From the NCBI GenBank assembly GCA_905215595.1, contig CAJMQZ010000056.1, positions 1 to 12,879 on the forward strand: a stretch of 12,879 nucleotides of DNA, given 5' to 3'. A model generated the notes under the pieces. The model saw only the letters and a list, made by a program, of their open reading frames with translations. It had not been told where the DNA came from and searched no databases. The stretch is from an uncultured bacterium (GTDB lineage Bacteria; Bacillota; Clostridia; Oscillospirales; Ruminococcaceae). This document shows, piece after piece, positions 1 through 5,976 of the stretch. Every line of letters starts with the position of its first letter. Position 1 is the first letter of the stretch. The position numbers were made by a program, and so were the translations under genes.

Positions 1-170
1 GTATTTGACCATATATAATGTTGCAGTATCCATATCCCATACGGCTAACGTCCATTTGGGGAAAGACAATGCAACAGTTCTCTGAACGATTTTCTTCATG
101 TCGGACACAACAGGAGTATACCCAAGTTGGAACAAAAATTTTCCGTTTTTTCCGAATAGATAATTCGTGC

Positions 171-214
171 AAATAAAAAAGCGCAACTTCGATTGATGAA
201 AATCGAAATTGCGC
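171..214 (-). terminator. Intrinsic terminator reading leftward
   Basis: Positions 181-193 (GCGCAACTTCGAT) pair with 202-214 (ATCGAAATTGCGC) over 13 positions with one C/A mismatch and an 8-base loop. On the minus strand the stem is followed by a T-run (the A-rich 171-180). The plus-strand side has no T-run, so it would stop only leftward transcription. No minus-strand gene lies immediately upstream. It may serve a transcript arriving from the other end of the element when that is circular. Confidence 0.55.
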
Positions 215-256
215 GATGTAACTTAGCCGGGGGAGAAAGGTCATTTGTCGGGGCCG

Positions 257-278
257 TTTGACCACAATTTGACCACAA
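257..278. repeat. Tandem 11-bp direct repeat, possible integrase arm sites
   Basis: TTTGACCACAA occurs twice back to back (257-267 and 268-278), and TTTGACCA occurs again at 4-11. Short direct repeats about 120 bp inside an attachment site are typical of the arm-type sites bound by the N-terminal domain of tyrosine integrases. The repeats are seen directly; the role is inferred. Confidence 0.5.
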
Positions 279-293
279 AAGGAATGAAACGTC

Positions 294-323
294 TTGACAT
301 CCAATGAAACAGAATGATATAAT
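294..323 (+). promoter_or_regulatory. Near-consensus sigma-A promoter with extended -10
   Basis: TTGACA (294-299) and TATAAT (318-323) are both perfect, with an 18-bp spacer and a TG one base before the -10 (315-316). The expected start is near 330. It points rightward into two hairpins and the tRNA fragment. It is the strongest promoter in the window by sequence, with no protein gene directly behind it. Confidence 0.75.
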
Positions 324-393
324 ACATTTGAAATTTAACGATACTGAGTCTAGGCAGTATCGGATTGTACATTGTGTTTTCGAGAGAAGCACA

Positions 394-438
394 ATGGGGT
401 TCAAGAGGCCGTGAGTTCGATTCTCGCCACTCGGACCA
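394..438 (+). tRNA. 3' part of tRNA-Pro(GGG), integration scar (att site)
   Basis: The fragment fits tRNA positions 32-76 without a gap: loop A-T33-GGG-G37-T (394-400), 3' anticodon strand TCAAG, variable loop AGGCC, T-stem GTGAG/CTCGC (411-415 with 423-427), T-loop TTCGATT, acceptor strand CACTCGG, discriminator A435 and encoded CCA (436-438). Anticodon GGG, G37, G72 and A73 fit proline. The sequence to the left does not supply the matching strands CTTGA and CCGAGTG. The break therefore lies at the anticodon loop, as when a tyrosine integrase uses a tRNA 3' end as attB. The intact tRNA should lie at the other end of the element, outside the window. Confidence 0.75.
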
Positions 439-443
439 AACAA

Positions 444-493
444 AAATAATCCGAACTTGTTTCCGATAGGAGATGGGTTCGGATTATTTGTTT
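444..493 (+). terminator. Intrinsic terminator behind the tRNA fragment
   Basis: Positions 444-456 (AAATAATCCGAAC) pair perfectly with 477-489 over 13 bp around a 20-base loop, followed by GTTT. It directly follows the CCA end, so it is probably the original terminator of the chromosomal tRNA-Pro gene, left on the chromosome side of the junction. No clear promoter for the next gene was seen between 494 and 597. Confidence 0.65.
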
Positions 494-597
494 CCTACGG
501 AAAGCAGACTTGCATTTATCAAAAAATAACAGAACCTTGCGGCTGCTGATGGAATGTGCCGCAGAGTTCGGGCAGATTCTGTGAGGAGGGGCATATT

Positions 598-1860
598 ATG
601 AATACCACATTGCGGCGGGATGCAGATGAAATCATTCGCTCCAGCATTCAGGCAGTGCTGCCGGATAAAGCGGTGTGCCGCGCGCTGGAAAACTTTCAGC
701 CGAGGGGCGGCAGGGTGCTGCTGGTGGCGGCAGGCAAGGCCGCATGGCAGATGGCACACGCCGCCGTGGAGGCACTAGGGCGCGTGGACGGCGGCGTGGT
801 AGTGACCAAGTACGGCCATGTAAAGGGCGAAATCCCCGGCATAAGCTGTTATGAGGCGGGCCATCCCGTGCCGGATGACAACAGCTTTGCAGCCACCGAA
901 AAAGCTTTAGCGCTGGTGCAGGGACTGACCGCAGAGGATACGGTGCTGTTTCTGCTTTCCGGCGGCGGCAGCGCCCTGTTTGAAAAGCCGCTTGTCTCCG
1001 GCGGGGAATTGCAGGACATTACCAATCAGCTCCTTGCCAGCGGAGCCGATATCGTGGAGATGAACACCATCCGCAAGCGGCTGTCCGGGGTCAAGGGCGG
1101 GCGGTTCGCGCAGCACTGTGCGCCCGCAAGGGTGTTCAGCATCGTGCTCAGCGATATTTTGGGCGACCCGCTGGATATGATCGCCAGCGGCCCGGCGGTG
1201 CCGGATAGCTCTACCTGTGCACAAGCGCTTGCCATTGCGGAGAAATACCACCTGAACCTGTCAGAACAGGCGAAGGCGCTGCTGACGCAGGAAACGCCGA
1301 AAGCTCTTGATAACGTGACCACGCAGATCACCGGCAGCGTCCGGGAGCTTTGCGCTGCCGCCGCCAAAGCCTGCCGGGAGCTGGGCTATGCACCGCTGCT
1401 CCTCACCGACCGGCTCTGTTGCCAAGCCAAGGAGGCGGGCAGCTTTCTGGGTGCCATCGCCCGCACCCATGCGGGGCAGGGGAAAAAGCTGGCCTTTATC
1501 GCGGGCGGGGAAACGGTGGTGCACCTGACCGGCAAGGGGCTGGGCGGACGCAATCAGGAGCTGGCGCTGGCCGCAGCCCCGGCACTGGACGGACAAAACG
1601 CGGCGGTGTTCTCGGTGGGCAGTGACGGCACCGACGGCCCCACCGATGCCGCCGGCGGCTATGCGGACGGCGACACCGTCGCCGCACTGGCGGCAAAGGG
1701 CTGGAACGTGTTCGACACCCTGCAAAACAACGATGCCTACCACGCCTTGCAGGCGGTGGAGGGACTAATTATCACTGGCGCTACCGGTACCAACGTCAAT
1801 GATGTTGCCGTGGTACTGATTGGGGGAGAAGCGCAGACAGACGCGCAGGCAGACGCCTGA
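598..1860 (+). CDS. Glycerate 2-kinase, type 2 (DUF4147/MOFRL family)
   Basis: The predicted 420-aa cytoplasmic enzyme phosphorylates D-glycerate with ATP, giving 2-phosphoglycerate for glycolysis. The N-terminal DUF4147 domain covers about residues 5-240: the Gly-rich loop LLSGGGSALFEKP (119-131), NTIRKRLSGVKGGRFA (156-171) and SDILGDPLDMIASGPAVPD (185-203). The C-terminal MOFRL domain covers about 295-408, with AGGET (302-306), GKGLGGRNQE (312-321) and GSDGTDGPTDAAGG (341-354). Length is usual for the family. ATG 598 is preferred to upstream starts because GAGGAGGG (583-590) lies 7 bases before it. It stands alone between terminators. A glycerate-forming dehydrogenase lies about 5 kb downstream (6637-7599). 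The family is clear; the 2-phospho specificity rests on family knowledge. Confidence 0.93.
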   Translation: MNTTLRRDADEIIRSSIQAVLPDKAVCRALENFQPRGGRVLLVAAGKAAWQMAHAAVEALGRVDGGVVVTKYGHVKGEIPGISCYEAGHPVPDDNSFAATEKALALVQGLTAEDTVLFLLSGGGSALFEKPLVSGGELQDITNQLLASGADIVEMNTIRKRLSGVKGGRFAQHCAPARVFSIVLSDILGDPLDMIASGPAVPDSSTCAQALAIAEKYHLNLSEQAKALLTQETPKALDNVTTQITGSVRELCAAAAKACRELGYAPLLLTDRLCCQAKEAGSFLGAIARTHAGQGKKLAFIAGGETVVHLTGKGLGGRNQELALAAAPALDGQNAAVFSVGSDGTDGPTDAAGGYADGDTVAALAAKGWNVFDTLQNNDAYHALQAVEGLIITGATGTNVNDVAVVLIGGEAQTDAQADA

Positions 1861-1869
1861 AACCCTGTC

Positions 1870-1936
1870 TGCCCGGCGCACACATAATGCTTGACCCCGC
1901 TTTGCCTGTTGTGCCCGGGCAGGCGGGGATTTTTTT
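1870..1936 (+). terminator. Intrinsic terminator with a competing hairpin
   Basis: CCCCGC (1895-1900) pairs with GCGGGG (1923-1928), followed by A and seven Ts (1930-1936). An overlapping longer hairpin pairs 1870-1876 with 1915-1921 and 1878-1882 with 1910-1914, with C1877 bulged. Its extension (1866-1869 with 1922-1925) uses bases of the terminator arm. It separates the glycerate kinase from the SPFH operon. Confidence 0.7.
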
Positions 1937-1947
1937 GTTGGAAGTAC

Positions 1948-1976
1948 TTGACAGACGTTTTATAAAATGATATGAT
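1948..1976 (+). promoter_or_regulatory. Promoter of the SPFH operon
   Basis: TTGACA (1948-1953), a 17-bp spacer and TATGAT (1971-1976) lie about 50 bp before the ATG at 2026 and just behind the preceding terminator. A start near 1983 would leave a short leader with the ribosome binding site AAGGAGGG (2011-2018). Confidence 0.7.
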
Positions 1977-2025
1977 TTTGATATCAGAAAGAAATGCTTC
2001 CGACCCTGATAAGGAGGGACTTGTT

Positions 2026-3063
2026 ATGGAAGAGAAAATTTTGAATACCCGCAAAAACGGTATGGCCATGCTGCTGCTCACCTTGCTGGGCTATGTGGTG
2101 TCTATTGCCCTATTCATTTACAGTATCACCCTGCTGAATGCAGACCGGATGCTTCTGGGCATTCCGCTGCTGATTTTGTCCATTGCGTATTGGATCGCAG
2201 GCATTTTCCTGTTCTGCGGTCTCAAGGTGTTAAAGCCGCAGGAAGCGCTGGTGCTCACCCTCTTTGGTGATTACATCGGCACCCTGAAGGGACAGGGCTT
2301 TTACTGGGTGAACCCCTTCTGCACCGCCGTCAACCCCGCCGCCGGCACCCGCCTGAGCCAGAGCGGAGATGTGAACAGCAAGGAGAACAGCGTGGCTGCG
2401 ATGTTTGGCAATAACGGCCAGAATGCTCAGATGAGCGCTGAGTTCATGAGCAAAAAGATCTCGCTCAAGATGATGACCCTGAATAACTCCCGCCAGAAGA
2501 TCAACGATTGTCTGGGCAACCCGGTGGAGATCGGCATTGCAGTCATCTGGCGCGTGACCGATACCGCCAAGGCTGTGTTCAATGTGGATAACTACAAGGA
2601 ATATCTCTCCCTGCAGTGCGACAGCGCCCTGCGCAACGTGGTGCGAGTGTACCCCTATGATGTTTCTCCCAACGTGGACACCACCGGCGACGGCGTGGCC
2701 GACGAGGGCAGCCTGCGCGGCTCCTCCGAGGTGGTGGCAGCCCGCATCCGGGACGAGATCCAGAAGAACGTGGCAGAGGCAGGTATCGAGGTGGTGGAGG
2801 CCCGCATCACCTATCTGGCCTATGCACCGGAAATTGCAGCGGTCATGCTGCAGCGCCAGCAGGCCAGTGCTATCATTGACGCCCGCAAGATGATCGTGGA
2901 CGGCGCTGTGGGCATGGTGGAAATGGCGCTGGATCGTCTGAACGAGAACAAGGTAGTGGAACTGGACGATGAGCGCAAGGCGGCAATGGTGTCCAATCTG
3001 CTGGTGGTGCTGTGCGGCAACCGGGATGCCCAGCCCATCGTGAACAGCGGCAGCCTGTACTGA
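2026..3063 (+). CDS. SPFH/band-7 domain membrane protein
   Basis: This 345-aa protein has two hydrophobic N-terminal segments (about 12-36 and 42-66) followed by an SPFH/band-7 domain (about 68-300). Family-like parts are LKPQEALVLTLFGDYIGTLK (69-88), GFYWVNPF (91-98), VEIGIAVIWRVTDTAKAVFNV (167-187) and a helical part with RIRDEIQKNVAEAGIEVVEARITYL (240-264). A polar stretch at about 105-145 (rich in N, S and M) looks like an insertion. Family members are membrane-anchored oligomeric scaffolds of lipid microdomains, stomatin- or flotillin-like; the partner here is unknown. ATG 2026 lies 7 bases after AAGGAGGG. A ribbon-helix-helix gene starts 2 bp after its stop, so the two are co-transcribed. 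The family is sure; the role is not. Confidence 0.88.
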   Translation: MEEKILNTRKNGMAMLLLTLLGYVVSIALFIYSITLLNADRMLLGIPLLILSIAYWIAGIFLFCGLKVLKPQEALVLTLFGDYIGTLKGQGFYWVNPFCTAVNPAAGTRLSQSGDVNSKENSVAAMFGNNGQNAQMSAEFMSKKISLKMMTLNNSRQKINDCLGNPVEIGIAVIWRVTDTAKAVFNVDNYKEYLSLQCDSALRNVVRVYPYDVSPNVDTTGDGVADEGSLRGSSEVVAARIRDEIQKNVAEAGIEVVEARITYLAYAPEIAAVMLQRQQASAIIDARKMIVDGAVGMVEMALDRLNENKVVELDDERKAAMVSNLLVVLCGNRDAQPIVNSGSLY

Positions 3064-3064
3064 T

Positions 3065-3265
3065 ATGGCAGAGCCGAAAAAACAGGTGCCCCTGCGCCTG
3101 AATGCTAAACTCTACGATGCCCTTGCCGCTTGGGCAGAGGATGACTTCCGCTCGGTGAACGGGCAGATCGAATATCTGCTTACCGAGTGTGTGCGTCAGC
3201 GCAAAAAGAACGGGAAATATGTCTCCGACCAGCTGGATGTCCCGCCGGAACTGGATCTCCATTGA
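3065..3265 (+). CDS. Small Arc-like ribbon-helix-helix protein
   Basis: This 66-aa basic protein has the layout of an Arc/MetJ-type ribbon-helix-helix. A strand KKQVPLRLN (5-13) is followed by helix A (about 14-28, KLYDALAAWAEDDFR), a turn SVNGQ and helix B (about 34-48, IEYLLTECVRQRKK). Such proteins bind DNA as dimers through the paired strands. The ATG lies one base after the SPFH stop codon and has no good site of its own, so translation is probably coupled. It may autoregulate the operon or act with the SPFH protein; neither is shown by sequence. The C-terminal tail (VPPELDLH) is acidic. No toxin gene is adjacent, so a toxin-antitoxin role is not supported. Confidence 0.8.
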   Translation: MAEPKKQVPLRLNAKLYDALAAWAEDDFRSVNGQIEYLLTECVRQRKKNGKYVSDQLDVPPELDLH

Positions 3266-3323
3266 AGCACCCGTGAAAAAACGTTTGGAGCGCGCCGCAG
3301 AGCACGCCAAACGCAAATTATTC

Positions 3324-3364
3324 ACAAGGCCGCTGCACAAGACCGGTGCAGCGGCCTTGTGTTT
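3324..3364 (+). terminator. Intrinsic terminator of the SPFH operon
   Basis: A perfect 15-bp stem pairs 3324-3338 (ACAAGGCCGCTGCAC) with 3346-3360 around a 7-base loop, followed by GTTTG. The 3' arm (GCAGCGGCCTT) closely matches two other terminators in the window, at 4518-4531 and 8240-8254. Confidence 0.8.
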
Positions 3365-3561
3365 GTTGGGGAAAAGCCGTGCTTTCCGACGGGAAGCGGG
3401 GACAAATGAGCGCTGATTTGATATATCAATTGAGCGCGCAATGCTCCGGTGTTTCGTCGAAAAAAGCGACCGAAGCTGCGGAAAGGTCTTGAAGATATAG
3501 GAGAAGATGGACAAATATCTGGCCGAAAACGTTTCTTTTTTGGATTTTTCCAGAAAATAAC
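3365..3561. other. Intergenic region with a 12-bp palindrome
   Basis: Together with the terminator before and promoter after it, this forms a 369-bp gap between coding regions. It holds a perfect palindrome TTGATATATCAA (3418-3429), which could be an operator, for instance for the upstream ribbon-helix-helix protein, though nothing shows this. A tiny frame at 3507-3560 (17 residues) follows AGGAG by only 3 bases, too close for a normal start. No RNA gene was recognised. Confidence 0.35.
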
Positions 3562-3590
3562 TTGCCTAAAAGTTTGCGGCGTGCTAAACT
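3562..3590 (+). promoter_or_regulatory. Probable promoter of the response regulator gene
   Basis: TTGCCT (3562-3567), a 17-bp spacer and TAAACT (3585-3590) lie 45 bp before the ATG at 3635. Both boxes depart from consensus, so strength may be moderate or need activation. Confidence 0.5.
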
Positions 3591-3634
3591 AACAGCGGGG
3601 AATTGTTTTGCGTAAGCAGACAGGGGGTGAAGCT

Positions 3635-4480
3635 ATGAAAATACTGGTTGTGGATGACGGTCAGCTTGCGATCAATTCGCTGATCCGCATCCTGTGCCGG
3701 GTGGCACCGGACTGTGATTATATCAGTGCCATGACGACCGACGATGCCCTGACGTGGATGCGGCAGGGCCCGATGGATGCTGCCTTTTTGAACCTGGAAA
3801 TGCCGGGTATGAATGGCCTTGCCCTTGCCCGCATGATCCAGAAATTGCAGCCCCGCTGCAACCTCATCGTGGTCACCGAGCACCCGGAGTATGCACTGGA
3901 AGCATTGCAGATCTTCGTCAGCGGTTTTCTGCTCAAGCCCGCCAACGAGGCCGATGTGCGCAATGTGCTGGAAAACCTGCGTTACCCGCCGGAAACGGCA
4001 CCTGTGGGCATCAAGATTCAGTGCTTCGGCAACTTTGAGATCTTTGTGGGTGGGCGTCCGCTCTCCTTCAAGCGCAGCAAGAGCAAGGAGCTGCTGGCCT
4101 ACCTTGTGGACCGCAACGGTGCCACCTGTACCAACGGCGAGATGCTGGCTGTTCTGTGGGAAGATAAGCCCGATACTGCTTCGCTGCACAGCCACCTGCG
4201 CAACTTGATCTTTGACCTCAGCCATACGCTGGAGGATGCAGGGGTCAACGGACTGCTGGTACGCGGCCGCAGCACATTGGCGCTGGATACCAGCAAGGTG
4301 GACTGCGATTATTATAACTTCCTGCGGGGAGACCGCTCAGCTTTTAACTCCTACCGGGGCGAGTATATGACCCAGTATTCCTGGGCAGAGGTCACCCGCT
4401 CGGCGCTGCGCCAGCAGGCCGCAGCTACGCCCAGAAGCGGGTCTATCCCAAGCTATTACGTCCCGCCCACGGGCTTTTAA
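3635..4480 (+). CDS. Atypical response regulator, receiver plus SARP-type winged helix
   Basis: This 281-aa cytoplasmic regulator begins with a CheY-like receiver (about 1-118): acidic pair D7-D8, T81 (VVTEHPEYALEA) and K101 (LLKPANEADV). The usual phosphoacceptor Asp is Asn53 (FLNLEMPGMNG), so classical phosphorylation is unlikely. The C-terminal part (about 124-235) is an OmpR/AfsR-like winged helix: IQCFGNFEIFVGGRPLSF, then SKELLAYLVDRNG and LHSHLRNLIFDLSHTLE. The bacterial transcriptional activator domain usual in SARP proteins is absent or very short. A Ser/Pro/Tyr-rich tail ends the protein. ATG 3635 follows AGGGGGTGA (3622-3630); earlier in-frame codons lack a site. No sensor kinase is adjacent. 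It is monocistronic, ending at a strong terminator. Targets are unknown. Confidence 0.85.
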   Translation: MKILVVDDGQLAINSLIRILCRVAPDCDYISAMTTDDALTWMRQGPMDAAFLNLEMPGMNGLALARMIQKLQPRCNLIVVTEHPEYALEALQIFVSGFLLKPANEADVRNVLENLRYPPETAPVGIKIQCFGNFEIFVGGRPLSFKRSKSKELLAYLVDRNGATCTNGEMLAVLWEDKPDTASLHSHLRNLIFDLSHTLEDAGVNGLLVRGRSTLALDTSKVDCDYYNFLRGDRSAFNSYRGEYMTQYSWAEVTRSALRQQAAATPRSGSIPSYYVPPTGF

Positions 4481-4497
4481 AACTGCATAAAACACCA

Positions 4498-4535
4498 AAG
4501 GCTGCTGCGCAAAACGATGCGCAGCGGCCTTTTTT
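4498..4535 (+). terminator. Intrinsic terminator of the response regulator gene
   Basis: AAGGCTGCTGCGCA (4498-4511) pairs with TGCGCAGCGGCCTT (4518-4531), 14 bp with one G-T pair and a 6-base loop, running into a T-run (4530-4535). It starts 17 bp after the stop codon. Confidence 0.85.
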
Positions 4536-4603
4536 CCTTTTATGGCTTTGAAAGTGGGGCAAGGGAACGCCTGCAGGCGTGCTGTTATCCTATAATAAAT
4601 TGC

Positions 4604-5074
4604 TTAAAATCGCTCCAATTCCAGCAGATATTCCTTGATCTCCAACCCCTCGGCGTAGCCGGTCAGGCTGCCGTCTGCGCCAATGACCCGGTGGCACGGC
4701 ACCACGATGCACAGCGGGTTGCGGTGGCAGGCGCTGCCTACGGCGCGGCTTGCCTTGGGTTTGCCCAGCGCCGCCGCCAATTGCCCGTAGGTGCGCACCT
4801 CCCCGTAGGGGATTTTGCGCAGCTGCGCCCATACCGCCTGCTGAAAGGGCGTGCCCTTTGCCGCCAGCGGCAGGTCGAACTCCCGGCGCACCCCGGCAAA
4901 ATATTCGTTCAGCTGCTCCTCGGCTTCCTGTAACAGGGGCGTTTCCACCACCCTGCGGGGCAGCGGCTCCAGCTCCGGCGCACCGTCCGGGCAAAAATGT
5001 ACCCCGCACAGCGCGTCGTTCTCCTCCTCCAAGCAGATGGCTCCAAGGATGCTATTGATGTACCAGACGTTCAA
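4604..5074 (-). CDS. ogt: Methylated-DNA-protein-cysteine methyltransferase (Ogt type)
   Basis: This 156-aa suicide repair enzyme transfers alkyl groups from O6-alkylguanine, and to a degree O4-alkylthymine, onto its own cysteine. The active-site motif VPCHRV is at residues 125-130, with Cys127. The DNA-binding helix-turn-helix region is TPFQQAVWAQLRKIPYGEVRTYGQLA (75-100), with RAVGSACHRNP (110-120) behind it. A short N-terminal domain precedes it, and there is no AraC-type Ada domain, so this is the Ogt/MGMT form. The start is TTG (complement of 5072-5074): AGGAAGAGG on the minus strand lies about 6 bases upstream and no better ATG is available. It diverges from the Sir2 gene across an 88-bp region. 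The symbol is by family; ogt, adaB and mgmt names vary. Confidence 0.93.
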   Translation of the reverse strand: MNVWYINSILGAICLEEENDALCGVHFCPDGAPELEPLPRRVVETPLLQEAEEQLNEYFAGVRREFDLPLAAKGTPFQQAVWAQLRKIPYGEVRTYGQLAAALGKPKASRAVGSACHRNPLCIVVPCHRVIGADGSLTGYAEGLEIKEYLLELERF

Positions 5075-5162
5075 AACCGGCCTCTTCCTTTCCTGTAAGA
5101 ATGTGCTATACTGGTATTATCTTAACACAAAAGCTTCCATGAGGAAAGGGGCGTTTTCAACT
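5075..5162. promoter_or_regulatory. Divergent promoter region, alkyltransferase and Sir2 genes
   Basis: This 88-bp spacer must hold the start signals for both genes. A plus-strand -10 candidate TATACT is at 5107-5112 with only a weak -35 upstream. On the minus strand TATAGC within the same bases could serve the other gene, so the promoters may overlap. The Sir2 site AGGAAAGGGG lies at 5141-5150. The minus-strand site AGGAAGAGG lies at about 5081-5089. Confidence 0.4.
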
Positions 5163-5885
5163 ATGGTCAAGGCACTGGAAGACATTATTGCAAAAAGCAG
5201 CAGCATCGTCTTTTTCGGCGGCGCGGGCGTTTCTACGGAAAGCGGCATCCCGGATTTCCGCAGCGTGGACGGGCTGTACCACCAGAAATACGATTACCCG
5301 CCCGAAACCATCCTCAGCCATACCTTCTGGGAGGAAAACCCGGAAGAGTTTTACCGTTTTTACCGCGACAAGCTGATCGTAAAGGGGGCAAAACCCAACG
5401 CTGCCCATCTGCGGCTGGCAAAGCTGGAACAGCAGGGCAAGCTGCGGGCCGTGGTCACCCAGAACATTGACGGCCTGCATCAGGCGGCGGGCAGCAAAAC
5501 GGTGTACGAGCTGCACGGCAGCACCCTGCGCAACTACTGCACCCGCTGCGGCAAGTTCTATGATGTGGATTTCATCGCAAACAGCACCGGCGTGCCCCGC
5601 TGCACCGAGTGCGGCGGCATCGTAAAGCCGGACGTGGTGCTTTACGAAGAGGGCTTGGACGAGGAGGTGTTGTCCGGCGCGGTGGATGCCATCCGTCATG
5701 CTGATACCCTCATCATCGGCGGCACCAGTCTGGTGGTGTACCCCGCCGCCGGGCTCATCCGGTATTTCCGGGGTGATAATTTGGTGGTCATCAATATGCA
5801 GCCCACCGGAGCGGATGCCTCTGCCGACCTGTGCATCGCAAAGCCCATCGGGCAGGTGCTGAGCGAGGACATCTCGCTGGACTGA
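5163..5885 (+). CDS. Sir2-family NAD-dependent protein deacylase
   Basis: This 240-aa cytoplasmic sirtuin removes acyl groups from lysines using NAD+, giving nicotinamide and O-acyl-ADP-ribose. All signature elements are present: GGAGVSTESGIPDFRS (19-34) for NAD binding, TQNIDGLH (99-106), catalytic His118 in ELHGS, a complete zinc site CxxC...CxxC (C126, C129, C147, C150), GGTSLVVYPAAGL (186-198) and VINMQPT (209-215). Length is typical of bacterial single-domain sirtuins. ATG 5163 is chosen because AGGAAAGGGG lies about 12 bases upstream; an in-frame ATG at 5139 lacks a site. Substrates cannot be told from sequence. The symbol cobB is often applied, but the subclass is not certain. Confidence 0.93.
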   Translation: MVKALEDIIAKSSSIVFFGGAGVSTESGIPDFRSVDGLYHQKYDYPPETILSHTFWEENPEEFYRFYRDKLIVKGAKPNAAHLRLAKLEQQGKLRAVVTQNIDGLHQAAGSKTVYELHGSTLRNYCTRCGKFYDVDFIANSTGVPRCTECGGIVKPDVVLYEEGLDEEVLSGAVDAIRHADTLIIGGTSLVVYPAAGLIRYFRGDNLVVINMQPTGADASADLCIAKPIGQVLSEDISLD

Positions 5886-5976
5886 TTTTTGCACTGTAAG
5901 GCGCGCTGTTTCGCGCCGATTCGCACGCAGTTTTCCGTATGCTGATGGAAAGAACGACAGAACGGAGGAACTGCAA

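Larger units (their letters stand above)
1..393. mobile_element. AT-rich end of an integrated element (partial)
   Basis: This stretch is clearly AT-richer than the 60% GC core and ends at a tRNA fragment that marks an integration site. It holds no convincing gene. It does hold integrase-like direct repeats, a leftward terminator and a strong outward promoter, each listed separately. A minus-strand frame starting with ATG at 99 (MKKIVQRTVALSFPK...) runs off the left end, but has no ribosome binding site and no recognisable family. The integrase is not in the window. Seen: base composition, repeats and the tRNA scar. Inferred: that this is one end of an integrative element or prophage. The outer extent is unknown. 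Confidence 0.55.
330..493 (+). ncRNA. Possible outward tRNA-like transcript
   Basis: The transcript expected from the upstream promoter would contain a hairpin CGATACTG/CAGTATCG (339-346 with 355-362), a second hairpin CATTGTG/CACAATG (370-376 with 390-396), the tRNA-Pro 3' half with CCA, and a terminator. Bases 344-350 (CTGAGTC) can pair with the acceptor 3' strand 428-434 at six of seven positions, one of them G-T. TA follows, as at tRNA positions 8-9. There is no convincing D-stem or 5' anticodon strand, and the first hairpin competes with the acceptor pairing. This may be only read-through across a tRNA scar. Promoter, hairpins and terminator are seen; a functional RNA is speculation. Confidence 0.3.

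Noticed and set aside
96..443. Minus-strand open frame across the tRNA fragment (contains GENRTHGLLNP)
   Set aside because: It reads the complement of the tRNA 3' half, a well-known source of false proteins, and has no ribosome binding site.
3065..3265. Ribbon-helix-helix gene considered as an antitoxin
   Set aside because: No toxin gene adjoins it; its operon partner is the SPFH protein.
3507..3560. 17-residue frame before the response regulator, considered as a leader or signal peptide
   Set aside because: AGGAG is only 3 bases from its ATG, it lies before the likely promoter of the next gene, and it shows no peptide-signal features.
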